The notes under the pieces: generated by a model | Databases searched by the model: none | What the model was told of the DNA's origin: nothing | Seen by the model: only the letters and a program-made list of their open reading frames with translations | Made by a program: the position numbers and the translations under genes | From: an uncultured Bacillaceae bacterium | GTDB taxonomy: Bacteria; Bacillota; Bacilli; Bacillales; Bacillaceae_L | Direction of reading: 5' to 3' | Length of the DNA stretch: 64,000 bases | Assembly (NCBI GenBank): GCA_947497585.1 | Contig: CANMHG010000010.1 | Location: 84,905 to 148,904 of the forward strand | Shown: piece after piece, positions 17,121 through 25,234 of the stretch | Layout of the letters: every line of letters begins with the position of its first letter | How positions within the stretch are numbered: the stretch's first letter is position 1

Positions 17121-17380
17121 ATAAGTAAATTCGGTCACAAATAATTTCCAGCTGAATCATAATATGATTATTCCTTTTGTCTTCATTAACCCTTCGTCCT
17201 ATCCGTAGATATTAAATTTGTTAAACACTTCCGTCACTTCAATTAGAAAAAGACTTTAACCCCTTTTATATAGACACAAATAATCTAATATTATTCAACA
17301 AACCTTCTCCAATAGTTCTATAAGTTCAATATAAATAAAGTAATCCTTCTGAATAAATGAAGATGTACTATAGTTGAGTG
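17121..17380. other. Decayed part of the array
   Basis: On minus a short frame (MKTKGIIIL, stop, FSWKLFVTEFTYFLIVLTG) runs into repeat 8 with one internal TGA, suggesting a dead gene. CACTTCCGTCACTTCAATTAGAAAAAG at 17225-17252 looks like a worn array repeat. No intact gene is seen. Confidence 0.4.
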
Positions 17381-17782
17381 CTATCTATATTCTATCGCCA
17401 TACGGAAGTTAGAGATGACTCCAACAAGTAATAAAAATGAACAAAACATTTTTTCAAAAGGTGTTCCTAACAATTGTTGTATAAATCCAAAAGACCAAAG
17501 TATAACAAAAAACCAACATATTACTGTTATTCCTCTTTTGTATTTAAATAGTGTTGTCTTGCGAACAACAATCGTAAAAACTCCTCCAATACTACAGATA
17601 ATTATATTAATAATTGATATTGGTAGCTGAGTCGCAAAAGATTCAGATCTTCCTCCATTAACCCATGTAAATGGGATAACACCGCTTATAATTAAAACAT
17701 GGAGTAACAATGTTAAAAAGTAAAAACAAGCCCCCATAAATACGGCCGTTTTCATATTAATTTTTCTAAGTTTTTCTAACAT
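17381..17782 (-). CDS. Four-TM small membrane protein (array gene)
   Basis: About 133 residues from the ATG at 17782 (ribosome site GGGAAAG is weak; a TTG 15 bases earlier is possible). Four hydrophobic helices make up most of the protein, with a short basic N-terminus and VVRKTTLFKYKR between helices 2 and 3. It has no recognisable family. Its 3' side carries only a poor trace of the array repeat. Confidence 0.62.
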   Translation of the reverse strand: MLEKLRKINMKTAVFMGACFYFLTLLLHVLIISGVIPFTWVNGGRSESFATQLPISIINIIICSIGGVFTIVVRKTTLFKYKRGITVICWFFVILWSFGFIQQLLGTPFEKMFCSFLLLVGVISNFRMAIEYR

Positions 17783-17910
17783 ATGAAACTTTCCCAACTA
17801 ATATTTGACACCCTAACTCCTCCATTATGTCTACTTTAACTTTCATTATTTACTTCCACAGGAAAGAGCATTAATCCTTTTTTGGACAAATACTCTACAA
17901 TGTCGTAATC

Positions 17911-17983
17911 AACTAACCTTCCCTTTACTTCAAGAAAAAAGGCGCGATCTCCTTCTTAAGATTCGCCCCCAATAGTTGAAGAA
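17911..17983 (-). repeat. Array repeat 9 with terminator stem
   Basis: ACTAACCTTCCCTTTACTTCAAG, stem GGCGCGATCT.. / ..AGATTCGCC, then CCCAATAGTTGAAGAA. On minus the stem ends in TTTTTT. The stretch CCCTTTACTTCAA is shared with repeat 2. Confidence 0.75.
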
Positions 17984-18009
17984 TTTTGTTTTAACATAGT
18001 TTATTAATA

Positions 18010-18474
18010 TCAACCTTCTATGAATTGAACCTCAAATATTAGGTCATCAAAATCATCGTCTGGTTCAAAGTCATTACAGTAATATCTTTTCTTGTTATCG
18101 TCAATATCTTCAATTATCATTGCGAAGCCAGAAAAGCCCGCAACCATTGAACCAGTCCCAGTATTATCACAGAAATTTTCTATAAAAAGAAAACCTTCTT
18201 CAATTTCAACATCAATCTCAATTGTATGAGGGATTGAGTCCACAAAAAAAGAGAGACCATTCTTCTGTATTACATTTCCATCATATATTAACTTACCTTT
18301 CATTTCGTACATATGAAGAGAAAAGCCTTGTCTGTATTTTGAATTTGTAGAAATAACATTAAATACTGCTTTAAACTTTTTGGGTCCATCTATAAAATCA
18401 GCACTATAAACTGTCTTACCTTTGTAGTCAATGGGCTTTCGGGGTTCTAAAAACATATCTGCAAAAAACGGCAT
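18010..18474 (-). CDS. Cytoplasmic hypothetical protein (array gene)
   Basis: 154 residues, ATG with AGGAGG 6 bases upstream. No signal or TM; acidic, beta-rich with an Asp/Glu-rich C-terminus (NDFEPDDDFDDLIFEVQF). Such short acidic single-domain proteins are common as immunity-like genes in Bacillus, but nothing here proves it. Array repeat 9 follows. Confidence 0.7.
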   Translation of the reverse strand: MPFFADMFLEPRKPIDYKGKTVYSADFIDGPKKFKAVFNVISTNSKYRQGFSLHMYEMKGKLIYDGNVIQKNGLSFFVDSIPHTIEIDVEIEEGFLFIENFCDNTGTGSMVAGFSGFAMIIEDIDDNKKRYYCNDFEPDDDFDDLIFEVQFIEG

Positions 18475-18529
18475 TTTACCCTCCTAAAATTCCTTAATTT
18501 AATACTAGAGCAATAATATTTTACTAAAC

Positions 18530-18597
18530 TATCCTGATTCAATAATAATATAAGCGTTCCTGCTACAGAAACGCACCCCGTTAGTTACAGTAGAAGA
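18530..18597 (-). repeat. Array repeat 10
   Basis: CTGATTCAATAATAATATAA, stem GCGTTcCTG / CAGaAACGC, then ACCCCGTTAGTTACAGTAGAAG. Ends 9 bases before the next stop. Confidence 0.7.
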
Positions 18598-18605
18598 TCT
18601 CCTAA

Positions 18606-18986
18606 TTATTTAATATTTACTTTTAGCACAAGGTCTTTGTCCACAATCTTATTCAGTTTTATAAGTCTTTCTGTATTTGGGATATTTACAGCAGGTTTTA
18701 CTGTTGCAATAGCTATATACTTCCCGCCTCTGTATTTCAAATCTAAATTTGTCGATATATATTCGTTTGGAACTGAATCACTTTTGTAGTAAATATATGT
18801 GTTACTATCATCTTGAAACACACTAAACCCATTTTTATCATGGTTGTCCTGAATAGCATCTTGGATAAAAGTAGGATAATTTTCAGTCTGTAAAACTTCA
18901 TGTTCAACGGTCTTTCCAAAGTTTATATAGATAAGAATAAAGACCAAAATAGCACTTAATGAAATAATTATCATATTTTTTTTCAT
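18606..18986 (-). CDS. Single-TM anchored hypothetical protein (array gene)
   Basis: 126 residues from the ATG at 18986, with GGGGGAG 8 bases upstream. N-terminal TM (about 4-23), then an extracytoplasmic domain of ~100 residues (YPTFIQDAIQDNHDKNGFSVFQDDSNTYIY). Unknown family. It sits in the array with repeat 10 at its 3' end. Confidence 0.66.
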   Translation of the reverse strand: MKKNMIIISLSAILVFILIYINFGKTVEHEVLQTENYPTFIQDAIQDNHDKNGFSVFQDDSNTYIYYKSDSVPNEYISTNLDLKYRGGKYIAIATVKPAVNIPNTERLIKLNKIVDKDLVLKVNIK

Positions 18987-19035
18987 ATGAAAAACTCCCC
19001 CTGCCACAACCTTTTTCAAACCCTCCATAAATAGT

Positions 19036-19085
19036 AAAATAGGTGTTCCTTCTTGTGCCAGAAACGCTACCCTTTAGCAGAAGAT
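19036..19085 (-). repeat. Array repeat 11
   Basis: GTGTTCCTTCTTGTGCCAGAAACGC followed by TACCCTTTAGCAGAAG. Stem partly eroded. Confidence 0.55.
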
Positions 19086-19097
19086 ACAATTTATCAA

Positions 19098-19283
19098 TTA
19101 CTGGTCTTTTCCTTTTAATAGCTTGTCTAGTTTTTCTTCAATTCTCGCTAATCTACTATTTCTCTTTCTTGTGAAAATGAATACTACAACAATTATAGGG
19201 ATTACTAATAAAACCATAAAAGCAAACAATTGAAAGAGAACATCTCCCCCATTTATGTAGGCTTGTGCTGTTAATAAAGTCAT
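19098..19283 (-). CDS. DUF4083-like small membrane protein (array gene)
   Basis: 61 residues from the ATG at 19283 with AGGAGAG upstream. One TM (FMVLLVIPIIVVVFIF) followed by a basic amphipathic helix ARIEEKLDKLLKGK. This is the layout of the Bacillus DUF4083 family, of unknown role. Array repeat 11 follows the stop. Confidence 0.68.
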   Translation of the reverse strand: MTLLTAQAYINGGDVLFQLFAFMVLLVIPIIVVVFIFTRKRNSRLARIEEKLDKLLKGKDQ

Positions 19284-19309
19284 CAAGATCTCTCCTTTAA
19301 GACATAAAA

Positions 19310-19372
19310 CTAGTTAAATTAAAAAAGATATTTCCTTCTTAAAGAAATGCCCCCGTTAATGGAATAAGGTTC
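19310..19372 (-). repeat. Array repeat 12 with terminator stem
   Basis: GATATTTCCTTCTTAAAGAAATGC hairpin, then CCCCGTTAATGGAATAAGG. On minus it is followed by TTTTTT. Confidence 0.7.
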
Positions 19373-19384
19373 CTTAGTTGTTGA

Positions 19385-19693
19385 TTATTCATGCTCAAAT
19401 CTAAAATAGGTATTTTCTAAGCCCATTCTTTGCTTTAATGTTTTGCCCAAAGCATATTGATTCGGCAAGTCTTTTTCAATGACACAAATAATATATCCTG
19501 CTTTTCCTGTAGTTAAATTGGTTAGTTGTAAGTAGTTTTCGTTGTCGTAAATATAAGAAATAATGTATTCGTAGAAATCATTTTCTTTGTCTGCTCTATT
19601 CATACCAACATTGTACAACCTAACCCTTGCTCCAGCCCAGATTTCCTCATCATCATTAACATTACTTAACGGTATCCAATTCGAGTTATCCAA
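19385..19693 (-). CDS. Hypothetical 102-aa protein (array gene)
   Basis: TTG start with AAAGGTG upstream. A small soluble domain with IWAGARVRLYNVG and LTNLTTGKAGYIICVIE. No signal, no TM. I do not recognise it; immunity-like or small regulatory roles are possible only by analogy. Followed by array repeat 12. Confidence 0.65.
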   Translation of the reverse strand: MDNSNWIPLSNVNDDEEIWAGARVRLYNVGMNRADKENDFYEYIISYIYDNENYLQLTNLTTGKAGYIICVIEKDLPNQYALGKTLKQRMGLENTYFRFEHE

Positions 19694-19745
19694 TATTTCA
19701 CCTTTTTCTTACAACATTTGTTTCCTATAGGATTCTCTTTTAAAT

Positions 19746-19790
19746 AATTCAATTCCTTCTTCAACTAAACTGCTCCGTTAGTTGAAGAAG
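19746..19790 (-). repeat. Array repeat 13, boundary copy
   Basis: CTTCTTCAACTAA (19757-19769) and TTAGTTGAAGAAG (19778-19790) are perfect 13-bp arms around ACTGCTCCG: the cleanest copy. It marks the edge between the array and the thyA operon. Confidence 0.78.
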
Positions 19791-19849
19791 ACTCATTAAC
19801 TAAATATTAACACAAGTTCCATTAGCCAGTGGTGAAATTTTATAAAAAG

Positions 19850-19872
19850 AAAAAAGAGGCCCTTAGGCCTCT
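19850..19872 (-). terminator. Terminator of the recombinase-thyA operon
   Basis: On minus, AGAGGCC-TAAG-GGCCTCT followed by TTTTTTC. It isolates the operon from the cassette array. Confidence 0.85.
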
Positions 19873-19887
19873 ACTACTCGTAATCCC

Positions 19888-20832
19888 TTATACAGCTACA
19901 TCAGCTTTAATATGCGGATGTGGGTCATATCCTTTTATTTCAAAATCGTCCATTTCATATTCGAAGATAGACTCTGGTTTTCGTTTGATAACAAGCTTTG
20001 GCAATTCGCGTGGCTCACGCGTCATTTGCAACTTCGCTTGTTCTATATGATTTAGATAAAGGTGAACATCCCCTCCGGTGAAAATCAGCTCCCCTACTTC
20101 AAGACCGCACTGTTGAGCGACCATATGTGTTAATAATGCATAGCTTGCCATATTGAAGGGTAGGCCAAGGAAGGTATCGACCGATCTTTGTTGCCACATG
20201 CAAGAAAGTTTTCCTTCAGCAACATAAAATTGAAATCCATAGTGACATGGAGGCAATTTCATATAATCCACTTCTCCAGGATTCCACGCCATGACCATTA
20301 GGCGCCTTGAATTTGGGTTATTTTTAATTTGAGAGACCACCTGCTCGATTTGGTCAACAAGCTCTCCATTCTTTGTTTCCCATTTTCTCCACTGCGATCC
20401 GTACACTGGACCTAAATCCCCATACACTTTTGAAAACTCATCATCTTCCAGGATACGTTGCTTAAATTTTCTCATTTCTTCTTGATAAAGTTTGTTAAAC
20501 TCTTCATCTTCTTGACTACGGATTCCGAAGTTTGTCATATCTGGACCAGTATACTCGTCGCTTTCGATCCACTTTTTAAATGGCCACTCGTTCCAAATAT
20601 TATTGTTGTGCTCTAGTAGGTACTTTATATTCGTATCACCTCTCAGAAACCACAGTAGCTCGCTAGCAACTAATTTAAACGGAACTCGTTTCGTAGTAAG
20701 AAGAGGAAAACCCTTACTCAAATCAAAACGCAATTGACGACCGAATACAGAAAGCGTCCCCGTTCCTGTTCGATCTCCCTTTTCAACCCCATTTTTTAAA
20801 ATATCATCCAATAAACCTAAATAGCTATCCAT
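19888..20832 (-). CDS. thyA: Thymidylate synthase, element-borne
   Basis: Complete 314-residue ThyA converting dUMP to dTMP with methylene-THF. It has the catalytic Cys in [22 protein letters not shown], and the folate/dUMP site [10 protein letters not shown], ending [10 protein letters not shown]. It carries the ~50-residue insertion before [15 protein letters not shown] that is absent from the 264-aa host ThyB, so it belongs to the longer Lactobacillus/Staphylococcus-type subclass and is not a duplicate of the host gene. Its ATG lies 19 bases after the coiled-coil gene, behind AGGAGG, placing it in the recombinase operon. It must be the cell's ThyA source if no other exists outside the window. 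Confidence 0.96.
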   Translation of the reverse strand: MDSYLGLLDDILKNGVEKGDRTGTGTLSVFGRQLRFDLSKGFPLLTTKRVPFKLVASELLWFLRGDTNIKYLLEHNNNIWNEWPFKKWIESDEYTGPDMTNFGIRSQEDEEFNKLYQEEMRKFKQRILEDDEFSKVYGDLGPVYGSQWRKWETKNGELVDQIEQVVSQIKNNPNSRRLMVMAWNPGEVDYMKLPPCHYGFQFYVAEGKLSCMWQQRSVDTFLGLPFNMASYALLTHMVAQQCGLEVGELIFTGGDVHLYLNHIEQAKLQMTREPRELPKLVIKRKPESIFEYEMDDFEIKGYDPHPHIKADVAV

Positions 20833-20851
20833 ATTTATTTCCTCCTATTTC

Positions 20852-21424
20852 TTAGGTATCATCAATCTTCTCAAGAAGTTCGCGTATCTTTCGATCTCTA
20901 ACAAAGATCTCGTTCTCTTTCATTTTTACCACACGTTGGATAGTTTTGTGTTCTTTTTCTAACAAAAGATATTTGTCCATCCATTTGGCGGTTTCGTTTC
21001 TCGCTTTAATGATATTAGTTTCTAATTCTAGTATTCTAGATTCAGTTACATCAACAACGTTAACCTGTTCTTGTTTATCAATTTCATTGTTGACTAATTC
21101 AATTAAAAAATCAAACCTTTCTTTCGTCCATTCACCTCTTTTGGGGTGTCGAAGGGTGTTCCGATCACAATTAGATAGTTTTGCAACCCTTGTCCATGTA
21201 ACGATCCTTTTTGTTACTTTCTGACCTTTCTTCAAGAGTCCTTTGATTTCTTTTTCGATGGTGTGAAAAGCGGTGCGGATCTCAACATTTTTTCTCCACC
21301 AGTCTAGTTGATTTTGTTCATCGTATGGACGGTCTGAAGTCATTTTTAAGAGATCATGTTCTTCAACCCAGTCTATCTGATCTTTATTTTCACACGCTTT
21401 GACAATAACCTCAGGTATCCTCAT
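20852..21424 (-). CDS. Coiled-coil partner of recombinases (TnpC/DUF6262-like)
   Basis: 190 residues, start overlapping the preceding stop (ATGA). An N-terminal part with WTRVAKLSNCDRNTLRHP resembles a helix-turn-helix. A long charged coiled coil follows (about 120-188, ETNIIKARNETAKWMDKYLLLEKEH). Proteins of this kind follow the two large recombinases in Tn554 (TnpC) and in three-recombinase modules with DUF6262. In Tn554 TnpC improves efficiency of transposition. Assigned by position and shape, not by strong motif. Confidence 0.7.
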   Translation of the reverse strand: MRIPEVIVKACENKDQIDWVEEHDLLKMTSDRPYDEQNQLDWWRKNVEIRTAFHTIEKEIKGLLKKGQKVTKRIVTWTRVAKLSNCDRNTLRHPKRGEWTKERFDFLIELVNNEIDKQEQVNVVDVTESRILELETNIIKARNETAKWMDKYLLLEKEHKTIQRVVKMKENEIFVRDRKIRELLEKIDDT

Positions 21425-23376
21425 GATAACTCCTCGACATTGACATTTAGGTATCGCAACACTATTCTGGCTTCCTCCATAAAAGCTTTATGTTCCTCTA
21501 TTGCATGAGCAAATAAAGGATCCTCAACCATCTTTTTATTGTGTTGATAGACTGTAATCCAATGCGGAATCTTATTTTTAGGTATTAGAGAGTTATGGCA
21601 CCTAACTGGGTTACATTTTAGTTGCCCTATGCATGGAGGTTGTTCCTTTCTGCCATCTTCAAATTCGAGCTCTTTCTTTCCTCCGCAGTATCCTAAACCA
21701 ACATCTGCAAATGGAACTCCACTTAATTGCAAGTGCTCCATAATCTCTTCAAACGTCCAATCAGCAGCCATCATTCCCTGAAAGTAGTCCTTTCTCCTTT
21801 TCTTAAATCCTTCACTGTTCCCTCCAGCGATTGGGGAATTTGGATGATACATGTCTGTCAGTATTTCCTTTTTAACTTGTTGGATGGCTGTAGCATTTTC
21901 AAACAAATCCTGTGCGATATTTCCATAACTTAATGTCACATTGTTTATAGATGAACTCATATGAACAATTTGACTATGAACATGTTTTAGATGATAAGAA
22001 ATGTAAGGAATTCCGAGGTTAGCTCTAATTAGTTGCCTAGCCAATGTGTGCCGAAGTCGGTGCGTATTAAGACTGTATTTCTTTCCAATGAATCGTTTAT
22101 CAGCATCAATTTCACTTAAGTAATTTCTCAGCAATTCACTGATTCCACTAATTGTAAGTTGAAGCTCTTTTTGACCGAGGTAAACCGAAAACAAGGGAGA
22201 AAGTAAAAACTTATTAAAAGTAACCCTTTGAAACTCTTCCAAAGTATTGATTGCATCTCTCACGATTGGGCAAGCAACCCATTCATCCTCCCCTTCCTTT
22301 TTTCTGATGTTTTCTCCTTTGGTTAATGTGCCTTTAACAACCCAGAGCCCACTCTTTATCTTCTTCAGACAACCACGTTCAAATGAGATTGATTCACTGT
22401 ACCTAACTCCTGTAAATTGACAAAGAAGATAAATCGCTGCACGATGTACTCTGGTTAAGACTTTTAAGAATTCTCCTACTGCTAATCCATATTCTTTTTT
22501 AAAAACATCCCTCTTTTTTCTAGATGCATCGCTATTTCTTTTTCCCTGTAAAAGTGAGTAATTTTTATCGATTGTTCGTATCTCCACATAATCATCAAAC
22601 AGCGCTTGAAATTGATACTGAAGGGGCTTAAACAAAGGTTCAAGTTCAAAGGTCTCTTTCTTTTGAGAATGAGTCATCTTCCCCATACACGTTAAAAAGG
22701 AAATAACATCTTGGGTTGCTTGTTTTGATAGAAAAATAAATATTTCATCATCCAAAGGCTGGTCAGTATAGGAGTCTTTCTCAATTTTTAGTTCTTTCTT
22801 TCCAAATATAAGGTTATCAATATCATTGCTATTCCAAGAAACATTCTCATTAAGGTATTTTTGGACTGTTGGGTTGCAAAAATTTTTTAGCATTCGTTTA
22901 ATAATAATAATATTTGGTTTTATCGTTTCCTTAATCGCTTGTTCTTGGATATCTTGAGGGGTAATACTCTCTAATGAACTGATAAGAGATATATGGTTTT
23001 TATCAATCACATCAAGGGCTTGATTTGCACATAGCTGTTGAAAGAATCTCATGATGATTTGTATCTTCGTTACTAAGGTGTTAGCCTTATTGGCTCTACC
23101 ATTAGTTTTAAATATTTGGGGAGAAACAATCATAAAAAAACATATAATTTTCGTTGCTAGAATGATCGAATCTGGGACTGTTTCGGAATAGCTTTTCCAT
23201 TCGATTCGTAGTTTTGAAGGGGTTACAGAATTCAATCTGGCTACCCCTTCTTCATAAAAGTCCCATATATCGTCACCAAAATTACTTTTTCGCGAGACCT
23301 TTGTACTATGATTTATATCTGCATTTCCTTTGTATACATCTTCAATTTGTATTAACTCTTGTATCAATATAATCAC
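21421..23376 (-). CDS. Tyrosine recombinase 3 (large)
   Basis: 651 residues. Catalytic boxes of tyrosine recombinases are recognisable: Arg in FTGVRYSESIS, HxxR in NTHRLRHTLARQL, a His-containing helix LKHVHSQI and a Tyr in VTLSYGN. A C-terminal cysteine/histidine cluster (GYCGGKKEL..PPCIGQLKCNPVRCH) probably binds zinc. It starts 7 bases after recombinase 2 and overlaps the coiled-coil gene. The long N-terminal region (1-280) is probably the arm- and core-binding domain. Confidence 0.85.
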   Translation of the reverse strand: MIILIQELIQIEDVYKGNADINHSTKVSRKSNFGDDIWDFYEEGVARLNSVTPSKLRIEWKSYSETVPDSIILATKIICFFMIVSPQIFKTNGRANKANTLVTKIQIIMRFFQQLCANQALDVIDKNHISLISSLESITPQDIQEQAIKETIKPNIIIIKRMLKNFCNPTVQKYLNENVSWNSNDIDNLIFGKKELKIEKDSYTDQPLDDEIFIFLSKQATQDVISFLTCMGKMTHSQKKETFELEPLFKPLQYQFQALFDDYVEIRTIDKNYSLLQGKRNSDASRKKRDVFKKEYGLAVGEFLKVLTRVHRAAIYLLCQFTGVRYSESISFERGCLKKIKSGLWVVKGTLTKGENIRKKEGEDEWVACPIVRDAINTLEEFQRVTFNKFLLSPLFSVYLGQKELQLTISGISELLRNYLSEIDADKRFIGKKYSLNTHRLRHTLARQLIRANLGIPYISYHLKHVHSQIVHMSSSINNVTLSYGNIAQDLFENATAIQQVKKEILTDMYHPNSPIAGGNSEGFKKRRKDYFQGMMAADWTFEEIMEHLQLSGVPFADVGLGYCGGKKELEFEDGRKEQPPCIGQLKCNPVRCHNSLIPKNKIPHWITVYQHNKKMVEDPLFAHAIEEHKAFMEEARIVLRYLNVNVEELS

Positions 23377-23383
23377 TCCACAT

Positions 23384-25234
23384 CTAAATCACCGGCTTAT
23401 AGATTACAGGATCAATAACCACATCATCCATGGCTTCTGCAGCTTCAAATGCCAGCTTTATATCACTCTCACTAAACTCACTTATTTCAGGATCAAAGAG
23501 GGATTCAATCACGTCTAGGGATTGCTTATAAAGATATTCATTTGGTAACTCTGCATTTTTCGTATTCATGGCCATCTCTACCTGCTTCTTATAAACAACC
23601 AATAGGGGAAGATGTTTCTTAAATAAGATCACATTGGGACAAGTTAAGCACATGTTATACCGCGTGCACGCTTGTCCTTTTTGATAACTTTTTAACCTAC
23701 TTACCTCTTCGGGTGGATTATAAGGATTTTTGCAATCACATAGTATCCCTTTATAGATCACGTTTTTTTGTTCTACGTTTTCTCCTGCATACGACGGTTC
23801 CTCTTCCTTTGCCCATGCTATATTTTCATGGATCCTAGTTAAAGCGGCGTTTGTCTCCTGTTTTGCTTTTAAATTGAGATTGTTTCTTGAAAGATAGTTC
23901 AAAGTGGTTGTGATGTTTGCATGACCTGCTTCATGTTGAATTTCAAAGAAATCAAACCCCAATTCAACAAGTCGTGTTATTCGTGTTGGACGAAACCTCG
24001 CTAAATTAAAAACTAAGGGTTTTTCTTCGTCGTCTCTCAAATTGTATTTTTCGACCATTTTAGCGCACCAAATAGAAGAACCTGAAACATTAATAACACC
24101 AATCTCCCCAAACTTTCTCGGTGAATCTGATTCGTAAAGAAACAATTTGTGTTTGACCTTTTCTGGCGCTTTCATCCGAATTGGTTCTGTTAACTGTTTG
24201 ATCATACCAATCGTTTTCCGAATAATTTTCGCCTGATTTTCCCGATATTCTCTAATTGCATTATTCTTACCCGACAACGATAAATGCAACTCTTTCTCAC
24301 CCTTACTTCTTCTTTTAAAATACTGAATATAAGGCACTCCTGATAAGGGGTGTGATTCTTGAAAACAATCCACATCTAAATTCCATAGGCTTTCAGGATT
24401 TAAACCAGTTTCAGAAACCAATTTCACGGCCAAAGGCATTAATATCTCCAGCGTCACAAGAGAAGCTACTCCCCACTTTTTGTAGATGCCATTTAAACCT
24501 CCCAAATATTGAAATTTAGTTCCTGCATGTATAAAAAAACTTCTATGTTTTTCTTTATGTTGAGGTATTCCAGCCAAGGGTTGGCAGTTCATTTCATTCT
24601 CAAAATACCACCTTAAATTGTCAATATTTTTCCACCCATCTTCTTTTGGAGCCAGTGAGCTCCTTGGTCGATTCTTTTTTGATTGTATTCGTGGATCTTT
24701 CCCAACTCCTGTTTTTTGATACCCTTTCCTAGATAACAACAGATAGATATACTTTAATTCCTGTTGTAACATATTGGATATGCTATCGTACTCACGTTTT
24801 GTATAACTCTCCCTTACATTCGTCTCTCTTCCAGTTGTAGTGTGACTTACTTCCAAAAACTCCTCAGTTTTTGCTAACCCATGATAATAAGCATACTTCA
24901 GAACTTGCCTAATAGCGGATAGATGCCCGGTAATTGTGTATGAAGTTCTATAATCACTTGACCCTCTCACATTCACTTCTGCTATATATTGATGAAGTTT
25001 TACAAAAGCAAACTCATCCCAATACTTTTTGACAAAAAAACAAGGATTTTCTTTTAGCCTATCGTCATAATTAGCGGTAGCTTCTAAAAACTTAATATAA
25101 TAGTGATACGCACCAGAATAGTTTTGTTTGGTGGAGTATACGTATTTTGTGTCAGCAACAGCTTTAAATACAAATTCTAACTGCGCAAAAGGATTTTCTT
25201 TAGTCGGTTCAGGAAGTTGATTCTTTAGCTTCAC
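23384..25234 (-). CDS. Tyrosine recombinase 2 (TnpB-like, altered active site)
   Basis: 616 residues, close to Tn554 TnpB in length and position. Box I reads VSETGLNPESLWNLD with Asn where Arg is expected. Box II reads RFRPTRITRL, with Arg where the His of HxxR is usual. The final segment EAGHANITTTLNYLSR keeps the GH and Tyr. By eye two catalytic residues are therefore replaced. The C-terminus has a zinc-type cluster (LCDCKNP...CTRYNMCLTCPN). The ATG overlaps the recombinase 1 stop, so it is translationally coupled. Possibly an architectural subunit. Confidence 0.84.
   Translation of the reverse strand: MKLKNQLPEPTKENPFAQLEFVFKAVADTKYVYSTKQNYSGAYHYYIKFLEATANYDDRLKENPCFFVKKYWDEFAFVKLHQYIAEVNVRGSSDYRTSYTITGHLSAIRQVLKYAYYHGLAKTEEFLEVSHTTTGRETNVRESYTKREYDSISNMLQQELKYIYLLLSRKGYQKTGVGKDPRIQSKKNRPRSSLAPKEDGWKNIDNLRWYFENEMNCQPLAGIPQHKEKHRSFFIHAGTKFQYLGGLNGIYKKWGVASLVTLEILMPLAVKLVSETGLNPESLWNLDVDCFQESHPLSGVPYIQYFKRRSKGEKELHLSLSGKNNAIREYRENQAKIIRKTIGMIKQLTEPIRMKAPEKVKHKLFLYESDSPRKFGEIGVINVSGSSIWCAKMVEKYNLRDDEEKPLVFNLARFRPTRITRLVELGFDFFEIQHEAGHANITTTLNYLSRNNLNLKAKQETNAALTRIHENIAWAKEEEPSYAGENVEQKNVIYKGILCDCKNPYNPPEEVSRLKSYQKGQACTRYNMCLTCPNVILFKKHLPLLVVYKKQVEMAMNTKNAELPNEYLYKQSLDVIESLFDPEISEFSESDIKLAFEAAEAMDDVVIDPVIYKPVI

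Larger units (their letters stand above)
14213..19790 (-). other. Integron-like array of small gene cassettes
   Basis: About ten short genes, all on minus, alternate with copies of one imperfect-palindromic repeat. In gene orientation a copy begins with CTTCAAC(T/A)AACGGGKGC, near or overlapping the stop codon. It continues with a variable stem-loop (often TTCTTCAAGAAGG) that frequently ends in a T run, and closes with GTTGAAGTAAAGGG. Outer arms CTTCAAC/GTTGAAG differ from integron R boxes (RYYYAAC/GTTRRRY) only at the outermost base. Copies are about 40-75 bp. Two members are frameshifted and two repeats decayed, as expected of an old array. Confidence 0.72.

Noticed and set aside
14213..19790. 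CRISPR array
   Set aside because: Repeats are divergent, palindromic and separated by coding genes of varied size; no Cas genes.
14213..19790. Array repeats as ordinary terminators only
   Set aside because: Not fully excluded. The conserved sequence outside the stems (ACGGGGGC side and GTTGAAGTAAAGGG side) is more than a terminator needs, so I kept the cassette idea.
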